NCBI GenBank assembly: GCA_022453515.1
Contig: JAJNNY010000008.1
Span: 124,001 to 188,000, forward strand
From: Astrocystis sublimbata
Lineage: Eukaryota; Ascomycota; Sordariomycetes; Xylariales; Xylariaceae
DNA: 64,000 nt
Direction of reading: 5' to 3'
Below, piece after piece: positions 10,551-21,357 of this stretch. The notes beneath the pieces are model-generated. The model did not search any database, was not told where the DNA came from, and saw only the letters and a program-made list of their open reading frames with translations. A program made the translations under genes and the position numbers. Within the stretch, counting starts at the first letter, position 1. Every line of letters starts with the position of its first letter.

Positions 10551-12063
10551 GTTGAGAGATGCGTGTGAAGGTGTAGGTATGTATGTATATGTATCACTGC
10601 TTGCAGCAAGTTGCTTCTTCAGGTCGGTTGCCGATCGTGATCTGCACGCGGGTCGGGACGTTTGAAGCTATGGAAAAGCTTGGTCGGCGCGGTCCGTACT
10701 ACCGCAGCCGAATCATGGTTTTTCTCAATCCAAGATCAATGGGAAAAAGCCTTCCTGAGGCCTGGAGGAATGGGTTGTCAATAGGAAATATCACCGACGG
10801 TGTGTGGAAGTGTGTTGGTAATGACTAAGGAACAAAAGACGGTAGGTAACGGCATCTGGAGCTTCGAAAAGGGTGATGTCACATGCAAGAAATCGGTCAA
10901 GACTCGATGGGTTGGGAGCTAGATGTAAATAGGAAAGGAATGCTGCTTCCCGAATACGGCATCCCTGTCACACCCTGCAGCAGCTCCACTTTCCTGCAAT
11001 TATAGCGGAGATAGCCACTGTAACTTCCAGAAGCTTAATCGTTGTGTACAGGCTGCATTTGAACTTGTCCATCATGGATGTCAATTACAGACGAAACTAC
11101 TTAGTATATCAGGCGCAGGTGCCTACCTGATCAATTCAAGGTTATAATACTGCAGTACGAACGAAGCACGGCGCAATTAACAAACGTGCCACGAGTCTGC
11201 TCGTCTGTGGCATTCGACGAGCGCTCACGCTTCCACAAGTAAAGTTTCAAAGCTTTCTGATTCGTTAGAGTGTAACTTCTGCTGCCGTGGCACCGGGCCG
11301 TGCGGTGCGTTGTCCGAATACGCGTTGTAATGCGTGTAAAATTATGCTTGATAACTGACACGTCCACGCTGTCACTTCCTCCTGAGTCATTGCCAACAGC
11401 CGGTGTATAGGTAGGTACTACTGACTTCGAAAAGCAGATACTGATGGCAGGTGTGGTAGAAGACACCCGTGACAACTTGGAACACTGCCAATAATTTTGT
11501 GTTCTTCATCGCGTGATAATGCAGAGTTGCATTTGCCGGTGAGCATCAGCCTGTTCGTCACTATCTGACTGTCAACTTCGTTCGTTGAGCCACATTCAAA
11601 GTCACAGCGTGCGTTCCTTAGAGGTCATCGTCACACTGCTGATTGTGGCCAATTTCATCATCTTTACCAACGGGGTTGCTGTCGATGCTTCAAGGTTCCA
11701 GCTTTTGATCTTACGTCGTTTTTGGTGTGATATCACGCATGTTGAACTTGGTGCTTGGATGGACCTGCCCTAGGGCATCTCCATGGGGTACATGTACCTA
11801 CCCCACCTGGGCAGGTTATTTTTCCTAGGTAGGTACCTCAGACTAGAATTCGATAACAGAGCTATGCGTCTCAACCGAATATGCATGTATGCCAGATTTG
11901 AACACACGGCGGGCGGTGCCAAATCAAGACGCCGGATTCAATCGTACCTGCAGCCGAAGTCCAGCATCGTCGGCGATACCGTCAGTCGACCCTCTTGCAC
12001 ATGTAGGTCGCTGCCCAGATCCCAATTTACCAGTCCGCAACCACCAATTGGTCCTCGCTCAAC
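10551..12063. other. Intergenic region between divergent lipase and PET191 genes
   Basis: 1.5 kb shared by two divergently transcribed genes. It includes a perfect palindrome GGTACATGTACC near 11787 and AGGTACCT-type motifs near 11826-11836 of the kind found in other spacers here. No reading frame is convincing. Confidence 0.4.
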
Positions 12064-12579
12064 ATGCCGAGCTCCTGCAAAGAAATAAGTACGTCCACGT
12101 CCACCACTTCCTCTTCGACAATCCTCGCGGCATCTACCAGCTAACCAACCGTCCCAGGAACCGCGCTGGCGCAATGCCTGCAGGAATCCGAATGCGTCAT
12201 GGTCCAGCGCCACACAGCCGCCGAGTGCCTGCGATCGCCCCTGTCCGACACCTTGCCGACCAAGTGCCAGCAGCTCAAGAAGGGCTTCGGCGAGTGCCGC
12301 CGCGGCATGATCGACATGCGCAAGCGCTTCCGCGGCAACCAGCCCATCACCTTCCGCTCGCTCGAGACCGCAGAGAAGTCGGGCGAGGGGTATCAGCTGT
12401 ACGCCGGCAAGTCTGCCTTCGCCGGCGCTGCCCGCGTCACCGACGGCAACGAGCCCGAGCCCCGTGACTGGCGCGAGGTCGAGAACGAGAAGCTTCGCGC
12501 CCAGGAGGCCGAGGCGGCGCAGGCACAGGCACAGGCACAGGCACAACAGCAGCAGCAGCAAGGGAAGAAGTGGTGGTGA
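12064..12579 (+). CDS. PET191: Cytochrome c oxidase assembly factor PET191
   Basis: Two exons, 12064-12088 and 12158-12579, with a 69-nt intron (donor GTACGT, branch GCTAACC). The 148-residue product begins MPSSCKEIRTALAQC, so the intron sits inside the first twin CX9C motif (C5 and C15). Further Cys pairs follow in SECVMVQRHTAAEC and KCQQLKKGFGEC, ending in a conserved RRGMIDMRKRFRGN block. This is the Pet191 family, a small intermembrane-space protein needed to build complex IV, imported by the Mia40 relay. The C-terminus is extended by an Ala/Gln repeat encoded by CAGGCA/CAG units (about 12520-12564), which looks like lineage-specific repeat growth. Identification is firm. Confidence 0.95.
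12519..12564 (+). repeat. CAGGCA/CAG microsatellite inside PET191 coding sequence
   Basis: Tandem CAGGCA units followed by CAG units encode an Ala-Gln then poly-Gln run at the C-terminus. Because the unit length is a multiple of three, length changes keep the frame. Confidence 0.8.
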
Positions 12580-13784
12580 GTTAGGAAGAGGATCACGACA
12601 CAGCGTGGGGTGATGCCCGTTCTTGTATGCATATGACAAGCAAGGGGGAGACCGCGAGGCTGGCTACGATCTGTTATGTATCATGCATTGGGCGGCGTTC
12701 GGGTTCTTTTGCGCAAAATACCTACTTCGATTTCTGCTCACATCCATCACATCTGCTTTCTCTCGGGACACCCTGCTAGCCGAGTTTGTCGCAGACTACG
12801 AGCTCCTGGGTTGACCAAACGCTGTCGACTCGGCAGCCATTGTGCAACAAGTGTATCAGCATCATTATCGAATCTCACTCTACTCACAACGAACGACCAA
12901 GCTGAGGAGCTTATAACCCATCTCTGCGATCCAATTCATAGAATGTCGCTGGGCATTTCTTTTGGCATGCCCTTTGCCGGTCCACGATGTTGAACCAGAG
13001 CACTCATGGCAAGCCGCAGGTTGGATATATTTGTGTTGCCCATGGCATACTTACCTAGCATGACTCAGGCACAGGCATTGATGCCATGCAGCATTCATCT
13101 GCCTTTCTATTGAAAGCTTCATTCATATAAAACAGCCGTGTGCTTCAATCTGTATGACGACTAGCCCGATAGATCGCACCCAGTATAAAATTACCACCTG
13201 TTTGGAAGAACCTAAGAATGCGGTAGCGTGGCCCATCGATCAAGTCATGGTGGGCTGCCAAGTACATCTGCTTAATTGGAGGAGGTTATGCAACTAAACC
13301 ATGTGCAGCCCTGCGGTTCAGCTTGATTATCCTAGGTATTCAGCCAGTGACGCAGATGGCAGAGCACTCCCCCCCTGCGTCGATCATCTTCAAGGTTGTA
13401 ATTAAGTAGAACTTCATAGCGCGTTACACTAGTTAGCTACCGCGTCATCTCCTATTGGTGTGAACGGCAGCCGGCAACGTTGTCCACGATGCGGAAGTCC
13501 TTAGGATACTCGCCAAATCGTGGTGTGTTTTGACTCAGCATCTCGGGAAATCAATACGATCAAAACCTTACCTTCTCTTCCTCACCTCCGAAATCATAGG
13601 TACTTCCAATTCCTACCTAAGTAGATAGAGAAGAAGACTATAATATACACCCTTAGACTTTCATTCTTCCTTGTAAATCACGTCATTACATCTTACCTGC
13701 ATCTGTATAGAGGATAGATATTCCCGTGCCCTTTCAGATATTAAACCCGGCAACGAAGACCTACCCTATCAGACTACTTACCTG
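12580..13784. other. Intergenic region with promoter of the Ppn2-like gene
   Basis: 1.2 kb between two plus-strand genes. The right side has a TATA-like element and pyrimidine-rich sequence before the ATG at 13785. No gene is seen in the rest. Confidence 0.4.
13639..13647 (+). promoter_or_regulatory. TATA-like element of the phosphoesterase gene
   Basis: TATAATATA about 140 bases upstream of the ATG at 13785. Confidence 0.4.
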
Positions 13785-15536
13785 ATGGCGGACCCTAATC
13801 CCCTACACCACCGCCCTCGGAAACGGAAGCGCGTAATCCTCGTCGTGGCCGCCACCATCGCCCTGATCCTCAGCAGCGCGTTCCTTATTTTCCCTAGGAC
13901 CAACCGACACGATCCGATTTCGCCTTCGCTCGTCATGTCTTCTCCCCGAGATCCAATTTCCGATGACAGCAACCGCCCTAAACACGACAACAAGATCAAC
14001 GACAACAAAAGCGATCATGACGATATCAACCTCGACAGGAAAAAGGGAAAGAGACAAACCTACCCCCAAATCGCCCACCTCCCCCCCTCTCTCCTCCCTA
14101 CCAACACATCCGGCCCGCAGCAGCGTCTGGTCATCATCGGCGACGTCCACGGACACCTCAAGCCATTAGAGAAACTTCTGTCCAAGATAAATTTCTCTTC
14201 CAGTTCGACTTCGACTTCTTCGGGAGGGAGAGGGGGAGGCAATGACACGGTGGTATTCGTGGGAGACATGGTGAATAAAGGCCCCGACAGCGCAGGGGTT
14301 GTCGATCTCGCGATGAGGATTGGGGCCTATGGGGTCCGGGGCAATCATGAGGAGAAGGTGCTGAGGGCTTGGGAGGCTCTCGAGAGGAAGAAGAAGAAGG
14401 ACGAGGGGAAGGGGAGGAAGGAGAAGCGTGTAGTTATGGACTCTGATGATGACGATTTGGTGGATGAAATGATCAGTGATGATGATGACGGCAATGACGA
14501 TAACATGGAGGAGTTGACAGAAGAAAATGAAGATGAGGGGAAAGAGGAGGAGGAAGACGAAGAGGCACACACGCAAAACGGATCCCATGAGACGAAACAC
14601 GGGAAGAACGGAAATAAGAAGAAGAAGAAGAAGCACGGAGGGAAGCACGGAGGGGGAAACAAGGACAAGCACAAGAAAAAGAAAAAGATCCCCCACAAAG
14701 ACCAAAAAACAGCCAAGTCCCTATCGCCAGCGCAGCGAAAATGGCTCTCCGAGCTCCCGCTGATCCTGCGTCTCGGAGACCTGGGACCCCGCTACGGCGA
14801 AGGACTCGTCGTGCACGCAGGCTTGGTCCCGGGTGTCCCTCTCGCGGCGCAAGACCCGGAGGCCGTGATGACGATGCGGACGCTTCTAGTGCCGTCGGAG
14901 GAAGCCGAGCAAGAGGGAGGGGACAGGGAAGGCTCCCTACGCAACCCGGGGGCTGGAACTACTACGGAAGTAGTTGACGATGAACTTGCTTTCCATGTTT
15001 CTCATATCGACTTCGACCTGGACTACGACTCCGCCGTTCAAGTTCCCTTAGACTCAGCCACGGACGCAACGCTAGAAGAAGTAGAGGGAGAAGACCAAGC
15101 TCGCAACAACAACGACCAGGAGGTGGAGAAGAAGAAGAAACACCCCAAACCCAAACACCCCAGCAAAATGATCCCCTCCGACTCGCGTGACGGCATCCCC
15201 TGGGCCGAAGTCTGGACATCCTACCAAAGAGCGTATTCTTCTCACTCCCCCCTATCACCCGCAACAGCAATTTACGGCCACGACTCAAAGGCAGGGATCC
15301 AGCTGCGCGAGTACGCGCTAGGAATAGACAGCGGCTGCGGCAACGCGGGCAGGTTGACTGCTGTTATCTTCTCCTTCGACGAGTCGACATCCGTCTCTCA
15401 GTCTGAGTCAAGCCAGTCTGCGTCTGAGTATAGTGAAACATATGGAGTAGAAGAGATAATAGAAGGCCAGGGTCGCCACAATAAAGCGAGGATACGCCAT
15501 CAGCTGGTCAGCGTATCTTGTAAGGAGATGTCATAG
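13785..15536 (+). CDS. Membrane-anchored calcineurin-like phosphoesterase, Ppn2 polyphosphatase type
   Basis: One exon of 583 codons. A basic N-terminus (RPRKRKR) precedes one membrane helix (about residues 17-36), the type II arrangement of vacuolar Ppn2. Metal-site motifs are in order: GDVHGH (119-124), GDMVNKG (160-166), GNHE (186-189), then VVHAGLVPG and IYGHDSKAG near the C-terminus. This is the PPP/ApaH-type fold; the nearest characterised relative is the yeast endopolyphosphatase Ppn2. The unusual part is an insert of about 125 residues between GNHE and the HAG motif. Its first half is Asp/Glu-rich and its second half Lys/His-rich (KKKKKHGGKHGG-like). Substrate polyphosphate is inferred from family; diadenosine polyphosphate remains possible. 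Confidence 0.88.
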   Translation: MADPNPLHHRPRKRKRVILVVAATIALILSSAFLIFPRTNRHDPISPSLVMSSPRDPISDDSNRPKHDNKINDNKSDHDDINLDRKKGKRQTYPQIAHLPPSLLPTNTSGPQQRLVIIGDVHGHLKPLEKLLSKINFSSSSTSTSSGGRGGGNDTVVFVGDMVNKGPDSAGVVDLAMRIGAYGVRGNHEEKVLRAWEALERKKKKDEGKGRKEKRVVMDSDDDDLVDEMISDDDDGNDDNMEELTEENEDEGKEEEEDEEAHTQNGSHETKHGKNGNKKKKKKHGGKHGGGNKDKHKKKKKIPHKDQKTAKSLSPAQRKWLSELPLILRLGDLGPRYGEGLVVHAGLVPGVPLAAQDPEAVMTMRTLLVPSEEAEQEGGDREGSLRNPGAGTTTEVVDDELAFHVSHIDFDLDYDSAVQVPLDSATDATLEEVEGEDQARNNNDQEVEKKKKHPKPKHPSKMIPSDSRDGIPWAEVWTSYQRAYSSHSPLSPATAIYGHDSKAGIQLREYALGIDSGCGNAGRLTAVIFSFDESTSVSQSESSQSASEYSETYGVEEIIEGQGRHNKARIRHQLVSVSCKEMS

Positions 15537-17676
15537 AAAATACCAGTAGATTAGATATACAAGTACACAGACAGACAACACAGGGAAACAAGCAGATTAG
15601 ACTAGGCTAGATCAGCAGGATCATGATAACGTAATGTCAACATTAATTACTGGCAACAACAAACAGCAAAGTGGTTTTCCTCGCTATCATATATGGCTGT
15701 ACCGTAGCTGGAGATTTGGTCGTGGCCGAACTGCCGGGCTACCTATCTACACATCTTGTTTTCGAAGTCATTCAGCACAGCTCACTTCAACATTAATACC
15801 AAAAAAACTAAGTTCGACATTGTAATCGTGTTTATTTCTGATAGAAAATACGTAGGGGCCATCTAGCAGCTAAGTCTTGCCGGATCCTGTCGGCACTGCG
15901 GCCAGTAGAACCATAACCATGCACAATCGGCCGCATCGCGATGCTCACGTCGAATCCATCGGGTTTCACCAACGACAATTTGGTATTGGCGCTTCTGAGA
16001 CGAAGCAAGCCAGAGATAGAGATGGTGGCATTGGGGGCGTGTTTGTGAAGGGCCAACTACTGTGGGGACCGCAAATGTTGGAACAAAACTTAAGTGAAAA
16101 CACACACTGCGGCGCGCGCTGTGAAGAACCGTCCGCCATAGAGACCATCTGCAGTGGGCGGCTAATCTATTCGTTTCGTCCCCAGATATTCAAATATCGT
16201 GTTAGTTTCAACCAGAGGTTAGTTTCAAGCGAGGGCTCGCGCTAGTTTCAATCAAAGACACTGAACTGACCTCTACTACCTCGACTACTGGCAATTAGGA
16301 AAGTGCCAGGCTCGCCAGGACTCAGGAGTGCTTGGATGGATACAAGCAAAGAAAGATAGGGACATGGGATGACGGCAACGAGCAGAGCCGGCACGCCAAG
16401 TCTGCACGCTAAGGTATCATGGCGGGCTTGGGTCACAGCCACCAAGTCTGAGTGGTCGAGTGGTGGTGCTTGGGGTGGTCTAAGTGGTCCGTGTTGCGGC
16501 CCTTTGATCTTGCTCCCCTGCGTGGTCCTTGCATGCGTACATATGTATGCATGACTTTGCGACATGCAGCAACAGGCACGTTCCTCGCCTCGTGGAGTCG
16601 TGGATCCCCACGCCCTGCCCCAGCTCGCCAGGCGCATAACGGCATGACGGCAGACAGTTAGCTCGACAGCCTGGGCAGTGGGCAGACACACGATGAACAG
16701 CGTCTGAATTGAATGAATACTCTGGGGTTGCGTCGAAAGCGGGGAGCTAGCTCCTGTCATAGCTCCCTCCCTCTCTATCTCTCTCTCTCTCTCTCTTTAT
16801 GTGTCTGGGTCTGGGGCTTTCTGACATCTCATCTCCAATTGGATGCGGAGAAACCGTCAGGAGCCAAGTTGCGCGGTGCATCCTGAAGGAGGTGAACCAC
16901 GATGACACTGGCGATGACAGACAATGGTAACATATCACTTTCAACCCATCGTATACGAAATCGACGAATCTGCCTAACATCAGATCTCCCGGGTGCAAGG
17001 TTTCAAGCGACTACCGGGTTCTTATCGCTGCTGCAGCGTTGAAATGAGCTGCCAGGGGTGAATATGACGTTTTGGCCATGTTTGGGGGATGTGACTGTAC
17101 ATCGTGAATCGTGAGACGGACCCGCCCAGCGACATCGACCGAGCCTGCAGATTCGTCGAACCAGAGGATGTGAGTATGATCGCCGCTACGGTCTAGGGAA
17201 GCGCATGGGCATCAGCCATGGCCGACTAGCCTGGCGACTCTGCCGAGCATGGGAAGGACCAAAAGCAAAGATTGGGATGTTTCCGTGACGGTAAGCCCGG
17301 GTAGAGCCGAACGATCTCCTGCCCCCAGCGATGTCGATGTAGGTAGATGTATATTCAAACAAACCCCCACGAGCCTAGACAAATCAGCTCTGCCGCCGTC
17401 AGGACCAATCCTCCTCGGAGCTTTCACCTCACCTCGTGTTCTGCGTCTGTATCAGCTGGCTGGTGAGGCGATCGATCACACCTTTAATGGCTAATCAGGA
17501 AATTGCCATCGCATCACGGTAACACGGCTTGCTGGTGGGAAAGTGAGAATCGGTGGACAGGCTCCCAGACAGCGAGCTGTCTTAACAATCGCTAACAATC
17601 TCACTTCACTTCTCTTGACCGATTTCATGCATCGAGCGCTGGATGAACTACACGTACGCTCTGTATCGTCGGAACC
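15537..17676. other. Gene-poor intergenic region, 2.1 kb
   Basis: Several open frames occur (for example on the minus strand 16248-16760), but they are rich in Cys/His/Pro without domain motifs and overlap each other on both strands. I see no supported gene. A CT microsatellite lies at 16764-16796. Confidence 0.4.
16764..16796. repeat. CT dinucleotide microsatellite
   Basis: A pyrimidine tract ending in nine uninterrupted CT units, in non-coding DNA. Confidence 0.85.
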
Positions 17677-19180
17677 ATGACGGCGACTTTCACGCCGCCT
17701 CTCGCCGCGCTCACCACTGTCTTCACGCCACCTTGTCCGATCACATGGCTCCTAGAGACGTCGAAGATCCCCTCTCAGTTTCCCCCATTCCCAACAGGGG
17801 CGCCGGCGTCTTGTGATCCGCCTCAATGGGACGAGTATATCTCAGAGCGTGGGTTTGAGTACTATTCGCCAGCTATCTGCCCCGATGGGTTCTTCGTAGG
17901 ACCGTCATGCATCATAACGGAACCGAGGACAAATGAGGGCTTCCCCGAGATTCAGGGTGGGGAGACCGCGGCGTATTGCATACCTATGTGAGTACTTTTG
18001 GATGCGGACCATATATTCAATCTTGAAAATAATTGATATCGTTGCTAATGGCAAAGTTGTTAGTGGTCACACTTGTACTTCAGATACCACAGACTTCCGT
18101 GGTGGCGTCTGGGGAGTCTCAATCACAGCAACTACCAATGGCGCAGAAGCGACGGTTGGGCCAGCAATCCAGATCCGGTGGCGTGAAGAGGACCTCGACG
18201 GTTTGGAGACTGACCCGCTTACACCTGGGCCGAAGTCTACCTCGACTCCGGAGCCACCTAAGACGACGTCCACTCCAGAACCTGAGCCGGAGCCAGAGCC
18301 AGAGCCTGAGCCTGAAACGACCACTACGACGGAGGAGCCTGAGACTACGTCGACATCCACAGCTGAAGAGCAAACCACAACAATAATAAAGGCGCCGGCT
18401 CCGCCTCGCATCACACTAACGACACTTCCAACAAAGACAACAACGACGAGGTCGACATCCACGTCAACATCAACGCCATCTTCATCATCATCTTCATCGT
18501 CATCTTCAACCTCGTCCAGCTCACCATCTCCAGTGAAGCCCTCATCACCACCGGAAACTCAGGACATCCAGCCAAGCCCCGTGTCCCCGCCAAGCACAAC
18601 CCAAAGCAGTGATCCATCCGCAGCCTCAGCTCAGCAGGACTCGTCCGAAGACCAAGGAAAGAGCACCAACAATGACAACTCACCCGGCTCGTTCACCATA
18701 GCAGCCACAGTGCTGACCATTGTCCTGATCTCCTTCATTGTGGGGTACGGCACGTACTCGATCCTCTGGCAGTACCGACGGTACCGGTCCGGCGAGACGG
18801 ACAAGTTCTTCGTGTTTACCGCCGAGGCGTGGGTGCGGAAGCATGTGTTCTGCTGTCTCGCGAGGCGCAAGAACAAAAGCGACGGAACATGCGAAGAAAA
18901 GCCGAGGAAGTGGAAGGAGCCTGACGCGGAACTGGGATGCGAGGGCCCCATGCCCGAGCTCGGCGACGAGAAGCCCTACGGCACGATGGAGAACCCTGCC
19001 GAGCTGCCGCCCCCAACCCCGACGATGCCCGCGGCCACCATGGATCGCTGGAGCTGGAAGTCGCGGGTCTCGAGGATCCTGACGCCGAGGACGGCGAAGA
19101 GCAGGCTTTCCATGCCAGCGCCGCCGCGTTCGACAACGCCTGCGCTTCCTCCTGCGCGTGCGCACACACCAGCGCCATAG
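17677..19180 (+). CDS. Single-pass surface protein with Ser/Thr/Pro-rich stalk
   Basis: Two exons, 17677-17987 and 18064-19180 (76-nt intron, donor GTGAGT), 475 residues. The N-terminal part has paired cysteines (PPCPITW, PASCDPP, ICPDGFFVGPSC, YCIPIGHTC). Next is a PEPEPEP run and a long Thr/Ser-rich stalk (about 160-310) suited to O-mannosylation. One strong membrane helix follows (about 314-335, FTIAATVLTIVLISFIVGYGTY), then a basic cytosolic tail with a Cys pair and Pro-rich end. The layout resembles fungal wall-stress sensors and related uncharacterised cell-surface proteins, but no WSC domain is present. No clear cleavable signal peptide is seen, so the helix may act as signal anchor or a further 5' exon may be missing. 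Function not assigned. Confidence 0.8.
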
Positions 19181-19306
19181 ACGTGGGTTTGGTTTAGAAA
19201 GGGACTTGGGCTTTCTCTGTGGTCGAAGAGGTTATTAGATATGCGAGAGCGAATTATGATGTGTTTTGTCTACGGGTTTAGAAAAGGCGATACTTAATTT
19301 CTAACT

Positions 19307-19325
19307 TTTGTTGCTACGCAACAAA
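19307..19325. repeat. Inverted repeat, 8-bp stem with TAC loop
   Basis: TTTGTTGC, loop TAC, GCAACAAA: a perfect stem about 130 bases past the stop of the surface-protein gene. It could fold in the 3' UTR of that transcript. Confidence 0.85.
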
Positions 19326-19381
19326 TCTACATTACTACTGGTAGCGAACACGCCTGCCATGTAGATAAATATATTGTTTTT

Positions 19382-19394
19382 ACTGCTACGCAGT
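19382..19394. repeat. Inverted repeat, 5-bp stem with the same TAC loop
   Basis: ACTGC, loop TAC, GCAGT. It shares GCTACGC with the hairpin 57 bases to the left. Confidence 0.75.
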
Positions 19395-19947
19395 GTCACC
19401 TACAATGCGTCACTTCTACACATGACACCCTCGAGTGGCATCGGTTCGCCTCATGGACTCCAACGCTTGCTAGTAGAATCGAAAAAGAGGCGGAGTAGGG
19501 ATTAGAGCTGTCATGGTCACAGATGGCCCGTCACGTCCCGAGTGCATCTCTGCATCAGGGTTAATGATTCGGCATCTGGATTGAGTCAAGGCATGCACCT
19601 ATACGGCGTTATTACATGGCCTCGAGGCGTTTATATGGGCGATTATCGCGAGGTTATTTGAAACGCATTCGATTGATTATGTTCCCTTTAATCCGGCCTT
19701 ATTCGAGATGGCCAATGGACCATATACTTTACAGCTTCATCTCATCTCCAGATGGATGGTAGACTCGTACAGATAACACATTCCCTTTCTTTTTCTTTCC
19801 TTCCTTTCCCTGTTCAATCAATGGTATCGTCCTTACACAAACGCCAAAGATCACGAGACCTCAGAGGTTGAATAACCTAATCAAATCAACGCCGACCAAT
19901 TTTGCCAACTACCAAATATCAAACATCAAGGGACGACTTCAAGCGTC

Positions 19948-21357
19948 CTAGTACTCGCCATCCTGAAAAGACGAGAATCCTGAAGTGTTGTAGCTTCCAC
20001 CCATACTAACATTATTGGGAGAACTGTTGTAGAAGTTCTCCTGGTGGTGTTGAAGCGGTGGGTATCCAGGGGTAGTGGGTACATCGTAGCCCGGAACCTG
20101 CTGCGATTGCGGCTGCAGCTGAGGCTGCGGACCGCGAATGTACTGCATCATCTGCATCATGCCAGAAAAGTTCTGCACGTTTCTCTTGAGTTCTCCAACC
20201 TTGATCTTGAGTTCTTGGATCTCGGCTCTCTGGAACATCCACTCGTCACTGTGCTTCTGCGCAATGTCAAGGAGCTGGTCGATCTTCCCCTTCAGCTCCT
20301 CGTTGGAGGCGCGGGCGAAGACGGGCCCAGCAGCAGATGCCGAGGACGCGAACGAAGAACCGCCTGCGACGGTGGGCGATGAGTTTATGGCGAAGCTGGC
20401 CGCAGTGGCAGTGGGAGGAGGAGAGATGAGACTGTAGCCGCTGATGTCGGCGCCGAGCTGCGCGGCAGCCTTCTCGACAGCTGTCTTCTTCTTTCCGCCG
20501 TTGTCCATAAGGCACTCGATGGGCTCGATGGTGGGGAACGGGACGTAGCCAGGGGGCGCGTTTTGTTCGACATCGCCGCCGAGACGGGTGAGGGCGTCCT
20601 GTCGCTGGGTATCACCTGCGTTACCACCATTGCTTCCACCGTTACCGCCAGCCGCACCACCATTGGTACCAAAGATTCCGGCAGCACGAGCAATTCTTGC
20701 CTGCTGGGCCTGCCAAAGCGCCTGGTTGAGCGAGAAAATCTTGCTGTTCGCATCGATTCCCTTCTTGCGGCGGCGTTCCATGACACTCTTCTCGACGTCC
20801 GCAAGGATCGCACGGCGCACATCTGGTGTAGAACCCTGGAAGCTTTCGCTGTTGGTACGCTCACGCCACGCAGTGGACACGGCCTTGTAGTCGTTGCCCC
20901 GCGCACGCTCGACAGCCAGCTGGTATGGCGTCAGGGAGGCATTGCGCTGGCGCACACGCATGGTGTTGGGGTTGGTGCTGTACGCGCGAGGGGCCTTGCG
21001 CTTCGTCTTGTTACCGGTCGGGGTAGTCATGACAAGGTTAGGAGCGACAGAAGGGGTGATAGGCTGCAGGGTGGCAGTAGGACTGGAAGCCATGGCCTCG
21101 TCATTGAAGTTGGGAGTGGTAACGTTCTTCTGGGCGGCTGCAGCTTTGCCACCATTCTCACTGCCATCATCATCGAAGTCGTCCACCATGTCAAAATCAT
21201 CGGTATCACTAGTCTCAATAGACGGCACCACAGTGGGAATGGACGGACCACCACCGTAAACAACATCAACATTGCCATTAGCATCATGAGCACCAACGGT
21301 GGGAGATGAGACGCGGAACTCCTCACGAGAGGGGGAGCTGGCTTCCTCATAGGCCAT
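19948..21357 (-). CDS. Unrecognised nuclear-type protein with C-terminal coiled coil (469 aa)
   Basis: One exon on the minus strand, ATG to TAG, 469 residues. The first 110 residues are acidic and disordered (DTDDFDMVDDFDDDGSE). Basic clusters follow (NKTKRKAPR about residue 115, ERRRKKG about 195) that could act as nuclear signals. The middle has a conserved-looking block (LTPYQLAVERARGNDYKAV then DVRRAILADVEKSV). Next is a Gly/Asn-rich spacer, and a heptad-like helical segment at about 352-400 (EELKGKIDQLLDIAQKH then IQELKIKVGELKRNV). The tail is Gln/Pro/Tyr-rich. I recognise no domain. Codon use and length make a real gene very likely. A transcriptional or chromatin role would be guesswork. 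Confidence 0.82.
   Translation of the reverse strand: MAYEEASSPSREEFRVSSPTVGAHDANGNVDVVYGGGPSIPTVVPSIETSDTDDFDMVDDFDDDGSENGGKAAAAQKNVTTPNFNDEAMASSPTATLQPITPSVAPNLVMTTPTGNKTKRKAPRAYSTNPNTMRVRQRNASLTPYQLAVERARGNDYKAVSTAWRERTNSESFQGSTPDVRRAILADVEKSVMERRRKKGIDANSKIFSLNQALWQAQQARIARAAGIFGTNGGAAGGNGGSNGGNAGDTQRQDALTRLGGDVEQNAPPGYVPFPTIEPIECLMDNGGKKKTAVEKAAAQLGADISGYSLISPPPTATAASFAINSSPTVAGGSSFASSASAAGPVFARASNEELKGKIDQLLDIAQKHSDEWMFQRAEIQELKIKVGELKRNVQNFSGMMQMMQYIRGPQPQLQPQSQQVPGYDVPTTPGYPPLQHHQENFYNSSPNNVSMGGSYNTSGFSSFQDGEY

Larger units (their letters stand above)
19181..19947. other. Convergent intergenic region with two small hairpins
   Basis: 3' flanks of two convergent genes. It holds two perfect small stem-loops sharing the core GCTACGC (19307-19325 and 19382-19394). 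A T/C-rich tract lies near 19785-19810. No gene. Confidence 0.5.

Noticed and set aside
16248..16760. 170-codon minus-strand frame in the 15.5-17.7 kb spacer
   Set aside because: Overlapped by open frames on the other strand, no domain motif, and a His/Cys/Pro-rich composition typical of chance frames in G+C-rich DNA.
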